The notes under the pieces: model-generated
Databases searched by the model: none
The model's input: only the letters and a program-made list of their open reading frames with translations
Told to the model about the DNA's origin: nothing
In this document: positions 35,001 through 46,491 of the stretch, piece after piece
Layout: every line of letters begins with the position of its first letter
Position numbering within the stretch: position 1 is the first letter of the stretch
Made by a program: the position numbers and the translations under genes
Origin: Deuterostichococcus epilithicus
Taxonomy: Eukaryota; Chlorophyta; Trebouxiophyceae; Prasiolales; Stichococcaceae
Assembly: GCA_033439295.1 (NCBI GenBank)
Contig: JAVTLE010000014.1
Span: 4,588,001 to 4,652,000 of the forward strand
Direction of reading: 5' to 3'
Length of the DNA stretch: 64,000 nt

Positions 35001-38000
35001 CGTCAGTGGATGTGCCGACGCTGCCCACCGCCACCCTCCCCACCATCGATCTGCCAACGCTGCCGTCTGTGGACTTGCCAACGCTGACGCTGCCATCAGT
35101 GGACCTGCCGACGCTGCCGTCTGTGGACCTGCCGACGCTGACGCTGCCGACGGCAACGCTGCCCACCGCCACCCTCCCCACCATCGATCTGCCAACGCTG
35201 CCGTCTGTGGACTTGCCAACGCTGACGCTGCCATCAGTGGACCTGCCGACGCTGCCCACCGCCACCCTCCCCACCATCGATCTGCCAACGCTGCCGTCTG
35301 TGGACCTGCCAACGCTGCCCACCGCCACCCTCCCCACCATCGATCTGCCAACGCTGCCGTCTGTGGACCTGCCGACGCTGCCCACGACGGCCACCCTCCC
35401 CACCATCGATCTGCCAACGCTGCCGTCTGTGGACTTGCCAACGCTGACGCTGCCATCAGTGGACCTGCCGACGCTGCCCACCGCCACCCTCCCCACCATC
35501 GATCTGCCAACGCTGCCGTCTGTGGGCTTGCCGACGCTGACGCTGCCATCAGTGGACCTGCCGACGCTGCCGTCTGTGGACCTGCCGACGCTGACGCTGC
35601 CGTCAGTGGATGTGCCGACGCTGCCCACCGCCACCCTCCCCACCATCGATCTGCCAACGCTGCCGTCTGTGGACTTGCCAACGCTGACGCTGCCATCAGT
35701 GGACCTGCCGACGCTGCCGTCTGTGGACCTGCCCACGCTGACGCTGCCGTCAGTGGATGTGCCGACGCTGCCCACCGCCACCCTCCCCACCATCGATCTG
35801 CCAACGCTGCCGTCTGTGGACCTGCCGACGCTGCCCACCGCCACCCTCCCCACCATCGATCTGCCAACGCTGCCGTCTGTGGACCTGCCGACGCTGCCCA
35901 CCGCCACCCTCCCCACCATCGATCTGCCAACGCTGCCGTCTGTGGACCTGCCGACGCTGCCCACCGCCACCCTCCCCACCATCGATCTGCCAACGCTGCC
36001 GTCTGTGGACCTGCCCACGCTGCCGTCTGTGGACCTGCCAACGCTGACGCTGCCATCAGTGGACCTGCCGACGCTGCCCACCGCCACCCTCCCCACCATC
36101 GATCTGCCAACGCTGCCGTCTGTGGACCTGGCCGACGCTGCCCACCGCCACCCTCCCCACCATCGATCTGCCAACGCTGCCGTCTGTGGACCTGCGCGAC
36201 GCTGCCCACCGCCACCCTCCCCACCATCGATCTGCCAACGCTGCCGTCTGTGGACCTGCCCACGCTGCCCACCGCCACCCTCCCCACCATCGATCTGCCA
36301 ACGCTGCCGTCTGTGGGCTTGCCGACGCTGACGCTGCCATCAGTGGACCTGCCGACGCTGCCGTCTGTGGACCTGCCGACGCTGCCCACCGCCACCCTCC
36401 CCACCATCGATCTGCCAACGCTGCCGTCTGTGNNCCTGCCGACGCTGACGCTGCCATCAGTGGACCTGCCGACGCTGCCGTCTGTGGACCTGCCGACGCT
36501 GACGCTGCCGACGTGGATGCCGACGCTGCCCACCGCCACCCTCCCCACCATCGATCTGCCAACGCTGCCGTCTGTGTCCCTGCCGACGCTGACGCTGCCA
36601 TCAGTGGACCTGCCGACGCTGCCGTCTGTGGACCTGCCGACGCTGACGCTGCCATCAGTGGATCTGCCGACGCTGCCCACCGCCACCCTCCCCACCATCG
36701 ATCTGCCAACGCTGCCGTCTGTGGGCTTGCCGACGCTGACGCTGCCATCAGTGGACCTGCCGACGCTGCCGTCTGTGGACCTGCCGACGCTGACGCTGCC
36801 GATCAGTGGATGTGCCGACGCTGCCCACCGCCACCCTCCCCACCATCGATCTGCCAACGCTGCCGTCTGTGGACCTGCCGACGCTGACGCTGCCATCAGT
36901 GGACCTGCCGACGCTGACGCTGCCGACATGTGCCGACGCTGCCCACCGCCACCCTCCCCACCATCGATCTGCCAACGCTGCCGTCTGTGGACCTGCCGAC
37001 GCTGACGCTGCCATCAGTCGATCTGCCGACGCTGCCCACCGCCACTCTCCCCACCATCGATCTGCCAACGCTGCCGTCTGTGGACCTGCCGACGCTGACG
37101 CTGCCATCAGTGGACATGCCGACGCTGCCGTCTGTGGACCTGCCGAAGCTGACGCTGCCGCCAGTGGATGTGCCGACGCTGCCCACCGCCACCCTCCCCA
37201 CCATCGATCTGCCAACGCTGCCGTCTGTGGACTTGCCAACGCTGACGCTGCCATCAGTGGACCTGCCGACGCTGCCCACCGCCACCCTCCCCACCATCGA
37301 TCTGCCAACGCTGCCGTCTGTGGACCTGCCCACACTGCCCACCGCCACCCTCCCCACCATCGATCTGCCAACGCTGCCGTCTGTGGGCTTGCCGACGCTG
37401 ACGCTGCCATCAGTGGACCTGCCGACGCTGCCGTCTGTGGACCTGCCGACGCCGACGCTGCCGCCAGTGGATGTGCCGACGCTGCCCACCGCCACTCTCC
37501 CCACCATCGATCTGCCAACGCTGCCGTCTGTGGACTTGCCAACGCTGACGCTGCCATCAGTGGACCTGCCGACGCTGCCCACCGCCACCCTCCCCACCAT
37601 CGATCTGCCAACGCTGCCGTCTGTGGACCTGCCCACACTGCCCACCGCCACCCTCCCCACCATCGATCTGCCAACGCTGCCGTCTGTGGACTTGCCAACG
37701 CTGCCCACCGCCACCCTCCCCACCATCGATCTGCCAACGCTGCCGTCTGTGGACTTGCCAACGCTGACGCTGCCATCAGTGGACCTGCCGACGCTGCCCA
37801 CCGCCACCCTCCCCACCATCGATCTGCCAACGCTGCCGTCTGTGGACCTGCCCACGCTGCCCACCGCCACCCTCCCCACCATCGATCTGCCAACGCTGCC
37901 GTCTGTGGACCTGCCGACGCTGACGCTGCCATCAGTGGACCTGCCGACGCTGCCAACCGCCACCCTCCCCACCATCGATCTGCCAACGCTGCCGTCTGTG

Positions 38001-41000
38001 GACCTGCCGACGCTGACGCTGCCATCAGTGGACCTGCCGACGCTGCCGTCTGTGGACCTGCCGACGCTGACGCTGCCATCAGTGGATCTGCCGACGCTGC
38101 CCACCGCCACCCTCCCCACCATCGATCTGCCAACGCTGGCGTCTGTGGACCTGCCGACGCTGACGCTGCCATCAGTGGACCTGCCGACGCTGCCAACCGC
38201 CACTCTCCCCACCATCGATCTGCCAACGCTGCCGTCTGTGGACCTGCCGACGCTGCCCACCGCCACCCTCCCCACCATCGATCTGCCAACGCTGCCGTCT
38301 GTGGACCTGCCCACACTGCCCACCGCCACCCTCCCCACCATCGATCTGCCAACGCTGCCGTCTGTGGACTTGCCAACGCTGCCCACCGCCACCCTCCCCA
38401 CCATCGATCTGCCAACGCTGCCGTCTGTGGACCTGCCGACGCTGACGCTGCCATCAGTGGACCTGCCGACGCTGCCCACCGCCACCCTCCCCACCATCGA
38501 TCTGCCAACGCTGCCGTCTGTGGACCTGCCCACGCTGCCCACCGCCACCCTCCCCACCATCGATCTGCCAACGCTGCCGTCTGTGGACTTGCCAACGCTG
38601 ACGCTGCCATCAGTGGACCTGCCGACGCTGCCAACCGCCACTCTCCCCACCATCGATCTGCCAACGCTGCCGTCTGTGGACCTGCCGACGCTGACGCTGC
38701 CATCAGTGGACCTGCCGACGCTGCCGTCTGTGGACCTGCCGACGCTGACGCTGCCATCAGTGGATCTGCCGACGCTGCCCACCGCCACCCTCCCCACCAT
38801 CGATCTGCCAACGCTGGCGTCTGTGGACCTGCCGACGCTGACGCTGCCATCAGTGGACCTGCCGACGCTGCCAACCGCCACCCTCCCCACCATCGATCTG
38901 CCAACGCTGCCGTCTGTGGACCTGCCGACGCTGCCAACCGCCACCCTCCCCACCATCGATCTGCCAACGCTGCCGTCTGTGGACCTGCCCACGCTGCCCA
39001 CCGCCACCCTCCCCACCATCGATCTGCCAACGCTGCCGTCTGTGGACCTGCCGACGCTGCCGTCTGTGGACCTGCCGACGCTGACGCTGCCATCGTGGAC
39101 CTGCCGACGCTGCCCACCGCCACCCTCCCCACCATCGATCTGCCAACGCTGCCGTCTGTGGACCTGCCGACGCTGCCACACCGCCACCCTCCCCACCATC
39201 GATCTGCCAACGCTGCCGTCTGTGGACCTGCCGACGCTGCCCACCGCCACCCTCCCCACCATCGATCTGCCAACGCTGCCGTCTGTGGACCTGCCGACGC
39301 TGACGCTGCCATCAGTGGACCTGCCGACGCTGCCGTCTGTGGACCTGCCGACGCTGACGCTGCCATCAGTGGATCTGCCGACGCTGCCCACCGCCACCCT
39401 GCCACGCTGACGCTGCCATCTGTGGACCTGCCGACGCTGCCGTCTGTGGACCTGCCGACGCTGACGCTGCCATCAGTGGACCTGCCGACGCTGCCGTCTG
39501 TGGACCTGCCGACGCTGCCGTCTGTGGACCTGCCGACGCTGACGCTGCCATCAGTGGACCTGCCGACGCTGCCGTCTGTGGACCTGCCGACGCTGACGCT
39601 GCCATCAGTGGATCGGCCGACGCTGCCCACCGCCACCCTCCCCACCATCGATCTGCCAACGCTGCCGTCTGTGGGCTTGCCGACGCTGACGCTGCCATCA
39701 GTGGACCTGCCGACGCTGCCGTCTGTGGACCTGCCGACGCTGACGCTGCCGCACGAGCCGACGCTGCCCACCGCCACCCTCCCCACCATCGATCTGCCAA
39801 CGCTGCCGTCTGTGGGCTTGCCGACGCTGACGCTGCCATCAGTGGACCTGCCGACGCTGCCGTCTGTGGACCTGCCGACGCTGACGCTGCCATCAGTGGA
39901 CCTGCCGACGCTGCCCACCGCCACCCTCCCCACCATCGATCTGCCAACGCTGCCGTCTGTGGACCTGCCGACGCTGCCCACCGCCACCCTCCCCACCATC
40001 GATCTGCCAACGCTGCCGTCTGTGGACCTGCCGACGCTGCCCACCGCCACCCTCCCCACCATCGATCTGCCACACGCTGCCATCAGTGGACCTGCCGACG
40101 CTGCCCACCGCCACCCTCCCCACCATCGATCTGCCAACGCTGCCGTCTGTGGACCTGCCGACGCTGACGCTGCCGTCTGTGGACCTGCCGACGCTGCCGT
40201 CTGTGGACCTGCCGACGCTGACGCTGCCATCAGTCGATCTGCCAACGCTGCCCACCGCCACCCTCCCCACCATCGATCTGCCAACGCTGCCGTCTGTGGA
40301 CCTGCCCACGCTGCCCACCGCCACCCTCCCCACCATCGATCTGCCAACGCTGCCGTCTGTGGACTTGCCAACGCTGACGCTGCCATCAGTGGACCTGCCG
40401 ACGCTGCCCACCGCCACCCTGCCGCCATCGACTGCCAACGCTGCCATCAGTGGACCTGCCGACGCTGCCGTCTGTGGACCTGCCGACGCTGACGCTGCCA
40501 TCAGTGGACCTGCCGACGCTGCCCACCGCCACCCTCCCCACCATCGATCTGCCAACGCTGCCGTCTGTGGACCTGCCGACGCTGACGCTGCCATCAGTGG
40601 ACCTGCCGACGCTGCCAACCGCCACTCTCCCCACCATCGATCTGCCAACGCTGCCNTCTGTGGACCTGCCGACGCTGACGCTGCCATCAGTGGACCTGCC
40701 GACGCTGCCCACCGCCACCCTCCCCACCATCGATCTGCCAACGCTGCCGTCTGTGGACCTGCCGACGCTGCCGTCTGTGGACCTGCCGACGCTGACGCTG
40801 CCATCGACGTGCCGACGCTGCCCACCGCCACCCTCCCCACCATCGATCTGCCAACGCTGCCGTCTGTGGACCTGCCGACGCTGCCGTCTGTGGACCTGCC
40901 GACGCTGACGTCTGCCGACCTGCCGACGCTGCCCACCGCCACCCTCCCCACCATCGATCTGCCAACGCTGCCGTCTGTGGACTTGCCAACGCTGACGCTG

Positions 41001-44000
41001 CCATCAGTGGACCTGCCGACGCTGCCCACCGCCACCCTGCCCACCATCGATCTGCCGACGCTGCCCACCGCCACCCTCCCCACCATCGATCTGCCAACGC
41101 TGCCGTCTGTGGACCTGCCCACACTGCCCACCGCCACCCTCCCCACCATCGATCTGCCAACGCTGCCGTCTGTGGACCTGCCGACGCTGACGCTGCCATC
41201 AGTGGACCTGCCGACGCTGCCCACCGCCACCCTCCCCACCATCGATCTGCCGACGCTGCCCACCGCCACCCTCCCCACCATCGATCTGCCAACGCTGCCG
41301 TCTGTGGACCTGCCGACGCTGACGCTGCCATCAGTGGACCTGCCGACGCTGCCAACCGCCACCCTCCCCACCATCGATCTGCCAACGCTGCCGTCTGTGG
41401 ACCTGCCGACGCTGACGCTGCCATCAGTGGACCTGCCGACGCTGCCCACCGCCACCCTCCCCACCATCGATCTGCCAACGCTGCCGTCTGTGGACCTCCC
41501 GACGCTCCCCACCGCCCCCCTCCCCACCNTCNNTCTNCCAACGCTGCCGTCTGTGGACNTGCCNACGCTGACGCTGCCATCAGTGGACCTGCCGACGCTG
41601 CCCACCGCCACCCTCCCCACCATCGATCTGCCAACGCTGCCGTCTGTGGACCTGCCCACGCTGCCCACCGCCACCCTCCCCACCATCGATCTGCCAACGC
41701 TGCCGTCTGTGGACCTGCCCACACTGCCCACCGCCACCCTCCCCACCATCGATCTGCCAACGCTGCCGTCTGTGGACCTGCCGACGCTGCCCACCGCCAC
41801 CCTCCCCACCATCGACCTGCCGACGCTGCCGTCTGTGGACCTGCCGACGCTGCCCACCGCCACCCTCCCCACCATCGATCTGCCGACGCTGCCCACCGCC
41901 ACCCTCCCCACCATCGATCTGCCAACGCTGCCGTCTGTGGACCTGCCGACGCTGCCCACCGCCACCCTGCCCACCATCGACCTGCCGACGCTGCCGTCTG
42001 TGGACCTGCCGACGCTGACGCTGCCGACCGTCGACCTGCCGACGCCGACGCTGCCCACCGCCACCCTGCCCACCATCGACCTGCCGACGCTGCCGTCTGC
42101 GGACCTGCCAACGCTGCCCACCGCCACCCTCCCCACCATCGATCTGCCAACGCTGCCGTCTGTGGACCTGCCGACGCTGCCCACCGCCACCCTGCCCACC
42201 ATCGATCTGCCAACGCTGCCGTCTGTGGATCTGCCAACGCTGCCCACCGCCACCCTCCCCACCATCGATCTGCCAACGCTGCCGTCTGTGGACCTGCCGA
42301 CGCTGCCCACCGCCACCCTGCCCACCATCGATCTGCCAACGCTGCCGTCTGTGGACCTGCCCACGCTGCCCACCGCCACCCTCCCCACCATCGATCTGCC
42401 AACGCTGCCGTCTGTGGACCTGCCGACGCTGCCCACCGCCACCCTGCCCACCATCGATCTGCCAACGCTGCCGTCTGTGGACCTGCCGACGCTGCCCACC
42501 GCCACCCTCCCCACCATCGATCTGCCAACGCTGCCGTCTGTGGACCTGCCGACGCTGACGCTGCCGACGCCGACGCTGCCCACCGCCACCCTCCCCACCA
42601 TCGATCTGCCAACGCTGCCGTCTGTGGACCTGCCGACGCTGACGCTGCCATCAGTCGACCTGCCGACGCCGACGCTGNCCACCGCCACCCTGCCGACAGC
42701 GACGCTGCCAACAGCGACACTGCCGATCGCCACCCTGCCGACAGCGACGCTGCCAACCCCACGCTGCCGACAGTGACGCTGCCCACCGCCACCCTGCCGA
42801 CAGCGACGCTGCCGACCGCCACCTTGCCGACAGCGACGCTGCCGACAGCGACACTGCCGACGCTGACGCTGCCGACAGCGACGCTGCCCACCGCCACGCT
42901 GCCGACAGTGACGCTGCCCACCGCCACCCTGCCGACAGCGACGCTGCCGTCGCTGACATTGCCCACCGCCACCCTGCCCACCGCCACCCTGCCAACAGCG
43001 ACCCTGCCGACAGCGACGCTGCCGACTGCCACCCTGCCGACAGCGACCCTGCCGACAGCGACGCTGCCGACAGCGACGCTGCCCACTGCCACCCTGCCGA
43101 CAGCGACGCTGCCGACCGCCACCCTGCCGACAGCGACGCTGCCGACCGCCACCCTGCCGACAGCGACGCTGCCCACTGCCACCCTGCCGACAGCGACCCT
43201 GCCGACAGCGACGCTGCCGACCGCCGACGCTGCCGACAGCGACGCTGCCGACCGCCACCCTGCCGACAGCGACGCTGCCGACCGCCACCCTGCCGACAGC
43301 GACGCTGCCGACCGCCACCCTGCCGACAGCGACGCTGCCGACCGCCACCTTGCCGACAGCGACGCTGCCGACCGCCACCTTGCCGACAGCGACGCTGCCG
43401 ACCGCCACCCTGCCGACAGCGACGCTGCCCACCGCCACCCTGCCGACAGCGACGCTGCCGACCGCCGACCCTGCCAACAGCGACCNTGCCGACAGCAACG
43501 CTGCCCACTGCCACCCTGCCGACGGCCACCCTGCCAACAGCGACGCTGCCGACAGTGACGCTGCCCACTGCCACCCTGCCGACAGCGACGCTGCCGTCGG
43601 CGACACTGCCAAGCGCCACCCTGCCGACTGCGACACTGCCGACCCCCACCCTGCCGACAGCGACGCTGCCCACTGCCACCTTGCCCACCGCCACCCTGCC
43701 GACTCTCTCAACTCTCCCCACACTGGCGACAATTCCAAGCTTGCCAACTCTTTTCACACTGCCGACGATCCCTTCACTGGCCACCATCCCCACGCTGCCG
43801 TGGCCCGCGTCGCTGCCGACACTTGCCACCCTAGCCACCATCCCCAGTCTGCCCTCACTGTATACTCTCCCCTCGTTACCTATGGTGACGCTTCCCATCT
43901 TCAGCCTGCCCACGCTCGGTACGCTGCCGAGGCCGACGTTGCCGATTGCTACCCTGCCGACAGCGACGCTGCCGTCGCTGACGTTGCCCACCGCCACCCT

Positions 44001-46491
44001 GCCCACCATCACACTGCCGACAGCGACGCTGCCCACTGCCACCCTGCCGACCGCAACGCTGCCGTCGCTGACGCTGCCCACCGTCACNCTGCCAACAGCA
44101 ACGCTGCCATCGATGACGCTGCCCACCGCCACGCTGCCAACAGCGACGCTGCCGATGCCGACGCTGCCCACCGCGACACTGCCCACCGCCACCCTGCCGA
44201 CAGCGACCTTGCCGTCGCTGACGCTGCCCACCGCCACGCTGCCCACAGCCACCCTGCCGACGCTCTCCACTCTCCCCACCCTGGCGACAACTCCAAGCTT
44301 GCCAACTCTTTTCACACTGCCGACGATCCCTACACTGGCCACCATTCCCACGCTGCCGTCGCTGTTCTCGCTGCCGACACTTGCCACCCTCGCCACCATC
44401 CCCAGTCTGCCCTCACTGTACACTCTCCCCTCGTTACCTACAGTGACGCTGCCCATCTTCAGTCTGCCCACGCTCGGCACACTGCCCAGGCCGACGCTGC
44501 CCACCGCCACGCTGCCAACAGCGACGCTACCAACGCTGACACTGCCCACTGCCACCCTGCCAACCGCGACGCTGCCGTCGGTGACACTGCCGACAGCGAC
44601 CCTGCCGACAGCGACGCTGCCCACTGCCACCCTGCCGACAGCGACGCTGCCCACTGCCACCCTGCCGACAGCGACGCTGCCGTCGGTGACCCTGCCGACA
44701 GCGACCCTGCCGACAGCGACCCTGCCGACAGCGACGCTGCCCACTGCCACCCTGCCGACAGCGACGCTGCCGTCGGTGACACTGCCGACAGCGACCCTGC
44801 CGACAGCGACGCTGCCCACTGCCACCCTGCCGACAGCGACGCTGCCCACTGCCACCNTGCCGACAGCGACGCTGCCGTCGGTGACACTGCCGACAGCGAC
44901 CCTGCCGACAGCGACGTTGCCCACTGCCACCCTGCCGACGCCGACGCTGCCCACTGCCACCCTGCCGACAGCGACGCTGCCCACTGCCACCCTGCCGACA
45001 GCGACGCTGCCGTCGGTGACACTGCCGACAGCGACCCTGCCGACAGCGACGTTGCCCACTGCCACCCTGCCGACGCCGACGCTGCCCACTGCCACCCTGC
45101 CGACAGCGACGCTGCCGACCGCCACCTTGCCGACAGCGACGCTGCCGACAGCGACGCTGCCGACGGCCACGCTGCCGACAGCGACGCTGCCGACAGCGAC
45201 GCTGCCCACCGCCACCCTGCCGACTCTCTCAACTCTCCCCACACTGGCGACAATTCCAAGCTTGCCAACTCTTTTCACTCTGCCGACGATCCCTACACTG
45301 GCCACCATTCCCACGCTGCCGTCGCTGTTCTCGCTGCCGACACTTGCCACCCTGGCCACCATTCCGAGTCTGCCATCACTGTACACTCTGCCCTCGTTAC
45401 CAACGGTGACGCTTCCTATCTTCAGCCTGCCCACGCTCGGCACACTCCCCAGGCCGACGCTGCCGTCGCTGACGCTGCCCACCGCCACTCTGGCAACAGC
45501 GACGCTGCCCACCATCTCAACACTGCCGACACTGAGCACGCTGCCAACCCTCAGCTCCCTGCCTTCTCTCGGTACTTTCCCGAGGCTTCCCACGCTACCC
45601 AGCTTGGCAACGCTGCCGTCGCTGGCAACGCTGCCCAGCTTTGCCACGCTGCCAAGCTTTGCCACGCTGCCGACGCTGGCTACGCTGCCGACGCTGCCCA
45701 GCTTTGCCACACTGCCGAGCTTCGCCACGCTGCCAACGCTGCCAACCTTTGCCACGCTGCCCAGCTTTGCAACGCTGCCATCGCTGGCAACGCTGCCCAG
45801 CTTCAGCCTGCCGACGATCGGCACACTACCAAGCTTCACGCAGCCGCTGCCGGGCACGCTGGCGACGCTGCCGGTTTTCACCTTCCCACGGTTGCCGACG
45901 CTTGCCTTCCCAACGCTGCCGACATTCTCCTTCCCAACGCTTTCATCGGTGAGGCATCCCTCGGCCCTTGACCCAGACCCATTGCAAGCCTTCACCGCAC
46001 GGTGTGATGGCCGTGATTGAGCTGAAAACACCAACAGACAGCTCGCGGTCACTGACTGGAGCTCCTCCCTGTGCCGCAGAGCTCGCTGCCGGTGTTCACG
46101 CTGGGCACACTGCCGGGTACCAACCTGCCAGTCATCGTGCTCTTCCCTGGCGGCTTCAGAACACCTCAGACCGTCACAGTGACGCTCCCCGCACAGGTAA
46201 CAAGCTCACAGGACCACCTTGACGAATTTCACGGCTCACAACGGGCTCGCCCAGGTCGTCGAGATATACAAAATGTGTTTTACAGCCGATGCAGGCCGTG
46301 CAAGCAACCTGCATGGATGGTGCCAGAGCATGGTAGTGGAGCGTTGCATTCCGCGCTGCTCCTCTCCGACTGATGACTGACGATCCTCTGTGCCGTCTTT
46401 GCCGCAGGTGAACATCCCGCAAAACTCCATTGGCGGCGGCACCGTTGGCCGCCGCCTACTGGGCAGCGGCCCTCGACGGCTACACGCCTGA
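23026..46491 (+). CDS. Giant secreted Pro/Thr/Leu-rich repeat protein, about 7,500 aa
   Basis: Exons: 23026-23181 (ATG, signal peptide with core MALLLLALLASPVPLEA), 23631-23711 (Cys-rich: SGIVCCTDCMNSPDYANVC; its acceptor ends aag and is less sure), 23762-45948 (22,187 bp), 46080-46196 (SLPVFTLGTLPGTNLPVIVL) and 46408-46491 (TGA). All junctions are phase 0. The large exon opens with a unique stretch (KGLRQLLQLVSVTKNGVSLN) and then is repeats to near its end: APT/SPT-rich, a 26-residue repeat, TLPTA pentamers, an array of modules ending DLP, then TLPTA again and three 81-residue blocks. I see no anchor or enzyme domain. Composition suggests an O-glycosylated, extended cell-wall or matrix protein, which is inference. 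The L-P-T frame switches about 20 times in the assembly, and exon 3 is not a multiple of three, so the assembled frame is not intact. Uncalled bases lie in the same array. Confidence 0.8.
24000..24802 (+). repeat. APT/SPT-rich low-complexity coding repeat
   Basis: Codes for tandem AAPT, ASPT, ATPT and RAPT units. It is interrupted twice by the same Leu-rich insert (GLTLTLGLPTRAPTA) at about 24420 and 24660. This is the N-terminal mucin-like part of the giant gene. Similar PT-rich stretches occur in secreted algal proteins (general knowledge). Confidence 0.85.
24803..25426 (+). repeat. 78-bp tandem repeat, eight copies
   Basis: Each unit codes for 26 residues: LLTLTLPTLTAAPT followed by AGTAAPSAAPTP. 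Copies differ at few positions: copy 2 begins VLAL, copy 5 has TMTAA and ends in S, copy 8 has SATPTP. A ninth partial copy follows. The reading frame is intact throughout. Confidence 0.92.
25480..26690 (+). repeat. TLPTA/TLPTP/TLPSVDLP mixed repeat
   Basis: Irregular array of 15-bp units (TLPTA, TLPTP) mixed with TLPSVDLP and TLTLP units. It looks like the source from which the downstream DLP modules were amplified. The L-P-T frame shifts near 26040, where about 14 bp of a unit appear to be missing. The stretch 26690-26870 is irregular and breaks the frame more than once. Confidence 0.8.
26840..42660 (+). repeat. 15.8-kb array of three coding modules (24, 30 and 39 bp)
   Basis: The array is built from TLPSVDLP (24 bp), TLTLPSVDLP (30 bp) and TLPTATLPTIDLP (39 bp, containing the palindrome atcgat). 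The 24-bp module writes Ser as TCT (ccg tct gtg gac) and the 30-bp module as TCA (cca tca gtg gac/gat), so modules can be told apart by silent codons. They combine into higher-order units of 63 bp (39+24), 93 bp (39+24+30) and 147 bp (39+24+30+24+30). By length there are roughly 500 modules. Variants such as SVGLP, SVSLP and LASVDLP recur at matching positions of larger blocks, which indicates segmental duplication of long stretches. Confidence 0.93.
42680..43690 (+). repeat. TLPTA 15-bp repeat
   Basis: Near-uniform run of ctgccgacagcgacg and ctgcccaccgccacc units coding for TLPTA pentamers with occasional TLPSL or TLPTV. The frame switches near 42760, 43222 and between about 43465 and 43553. 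The same unit also separates the three large blocks downstream. Confidence 0.88.
43701..45464 (+). repeat. Three copies of a 243-bp coding block
   Basis: Copies at about 43701-43943, 44260-44501 and 45222-45464. Each codes for about 81 residues with Phe and Tyr, unlike the rest of the gene: LSTLPTLAT, SLPTLFTLPTIP, LATIPSLPSLYTLPSLP, then VTLPIFSLPTLGTLPRP. TLPTA/TLPSV pentamers fill the gaps. Copies 2 and 3 are closest; copy 1 has a variant middle (LPWPASLP). Confidence 0.88.

Noticed and set aside
28160-40430. Plus-strand frames reading His/Ala/Asp/Cys-rich repeats (ANAAVCGPADADAA-type)
   Set aside because: They are the +1 reading of the L-P-T modules, joined only where the assembled frame switches.
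26738-43747. Very long minus-strand open frames (up to about 1,700 codons) across the repeat array
   Set aside because: They are mirror readings of stop-free modules. They lack start context, a signal peptide and last exons, and their products are Gly/Ser/Arg/Trp repeats fixed by the plus-strand code.
23800-46000. CRISPR array or satellite DNA as the explanation of the repeats
   Set aside because: Units are contiguous, without unique spacers, keep codon structure, and lie between a signal-peptide exon and unique last exons with matching phases.
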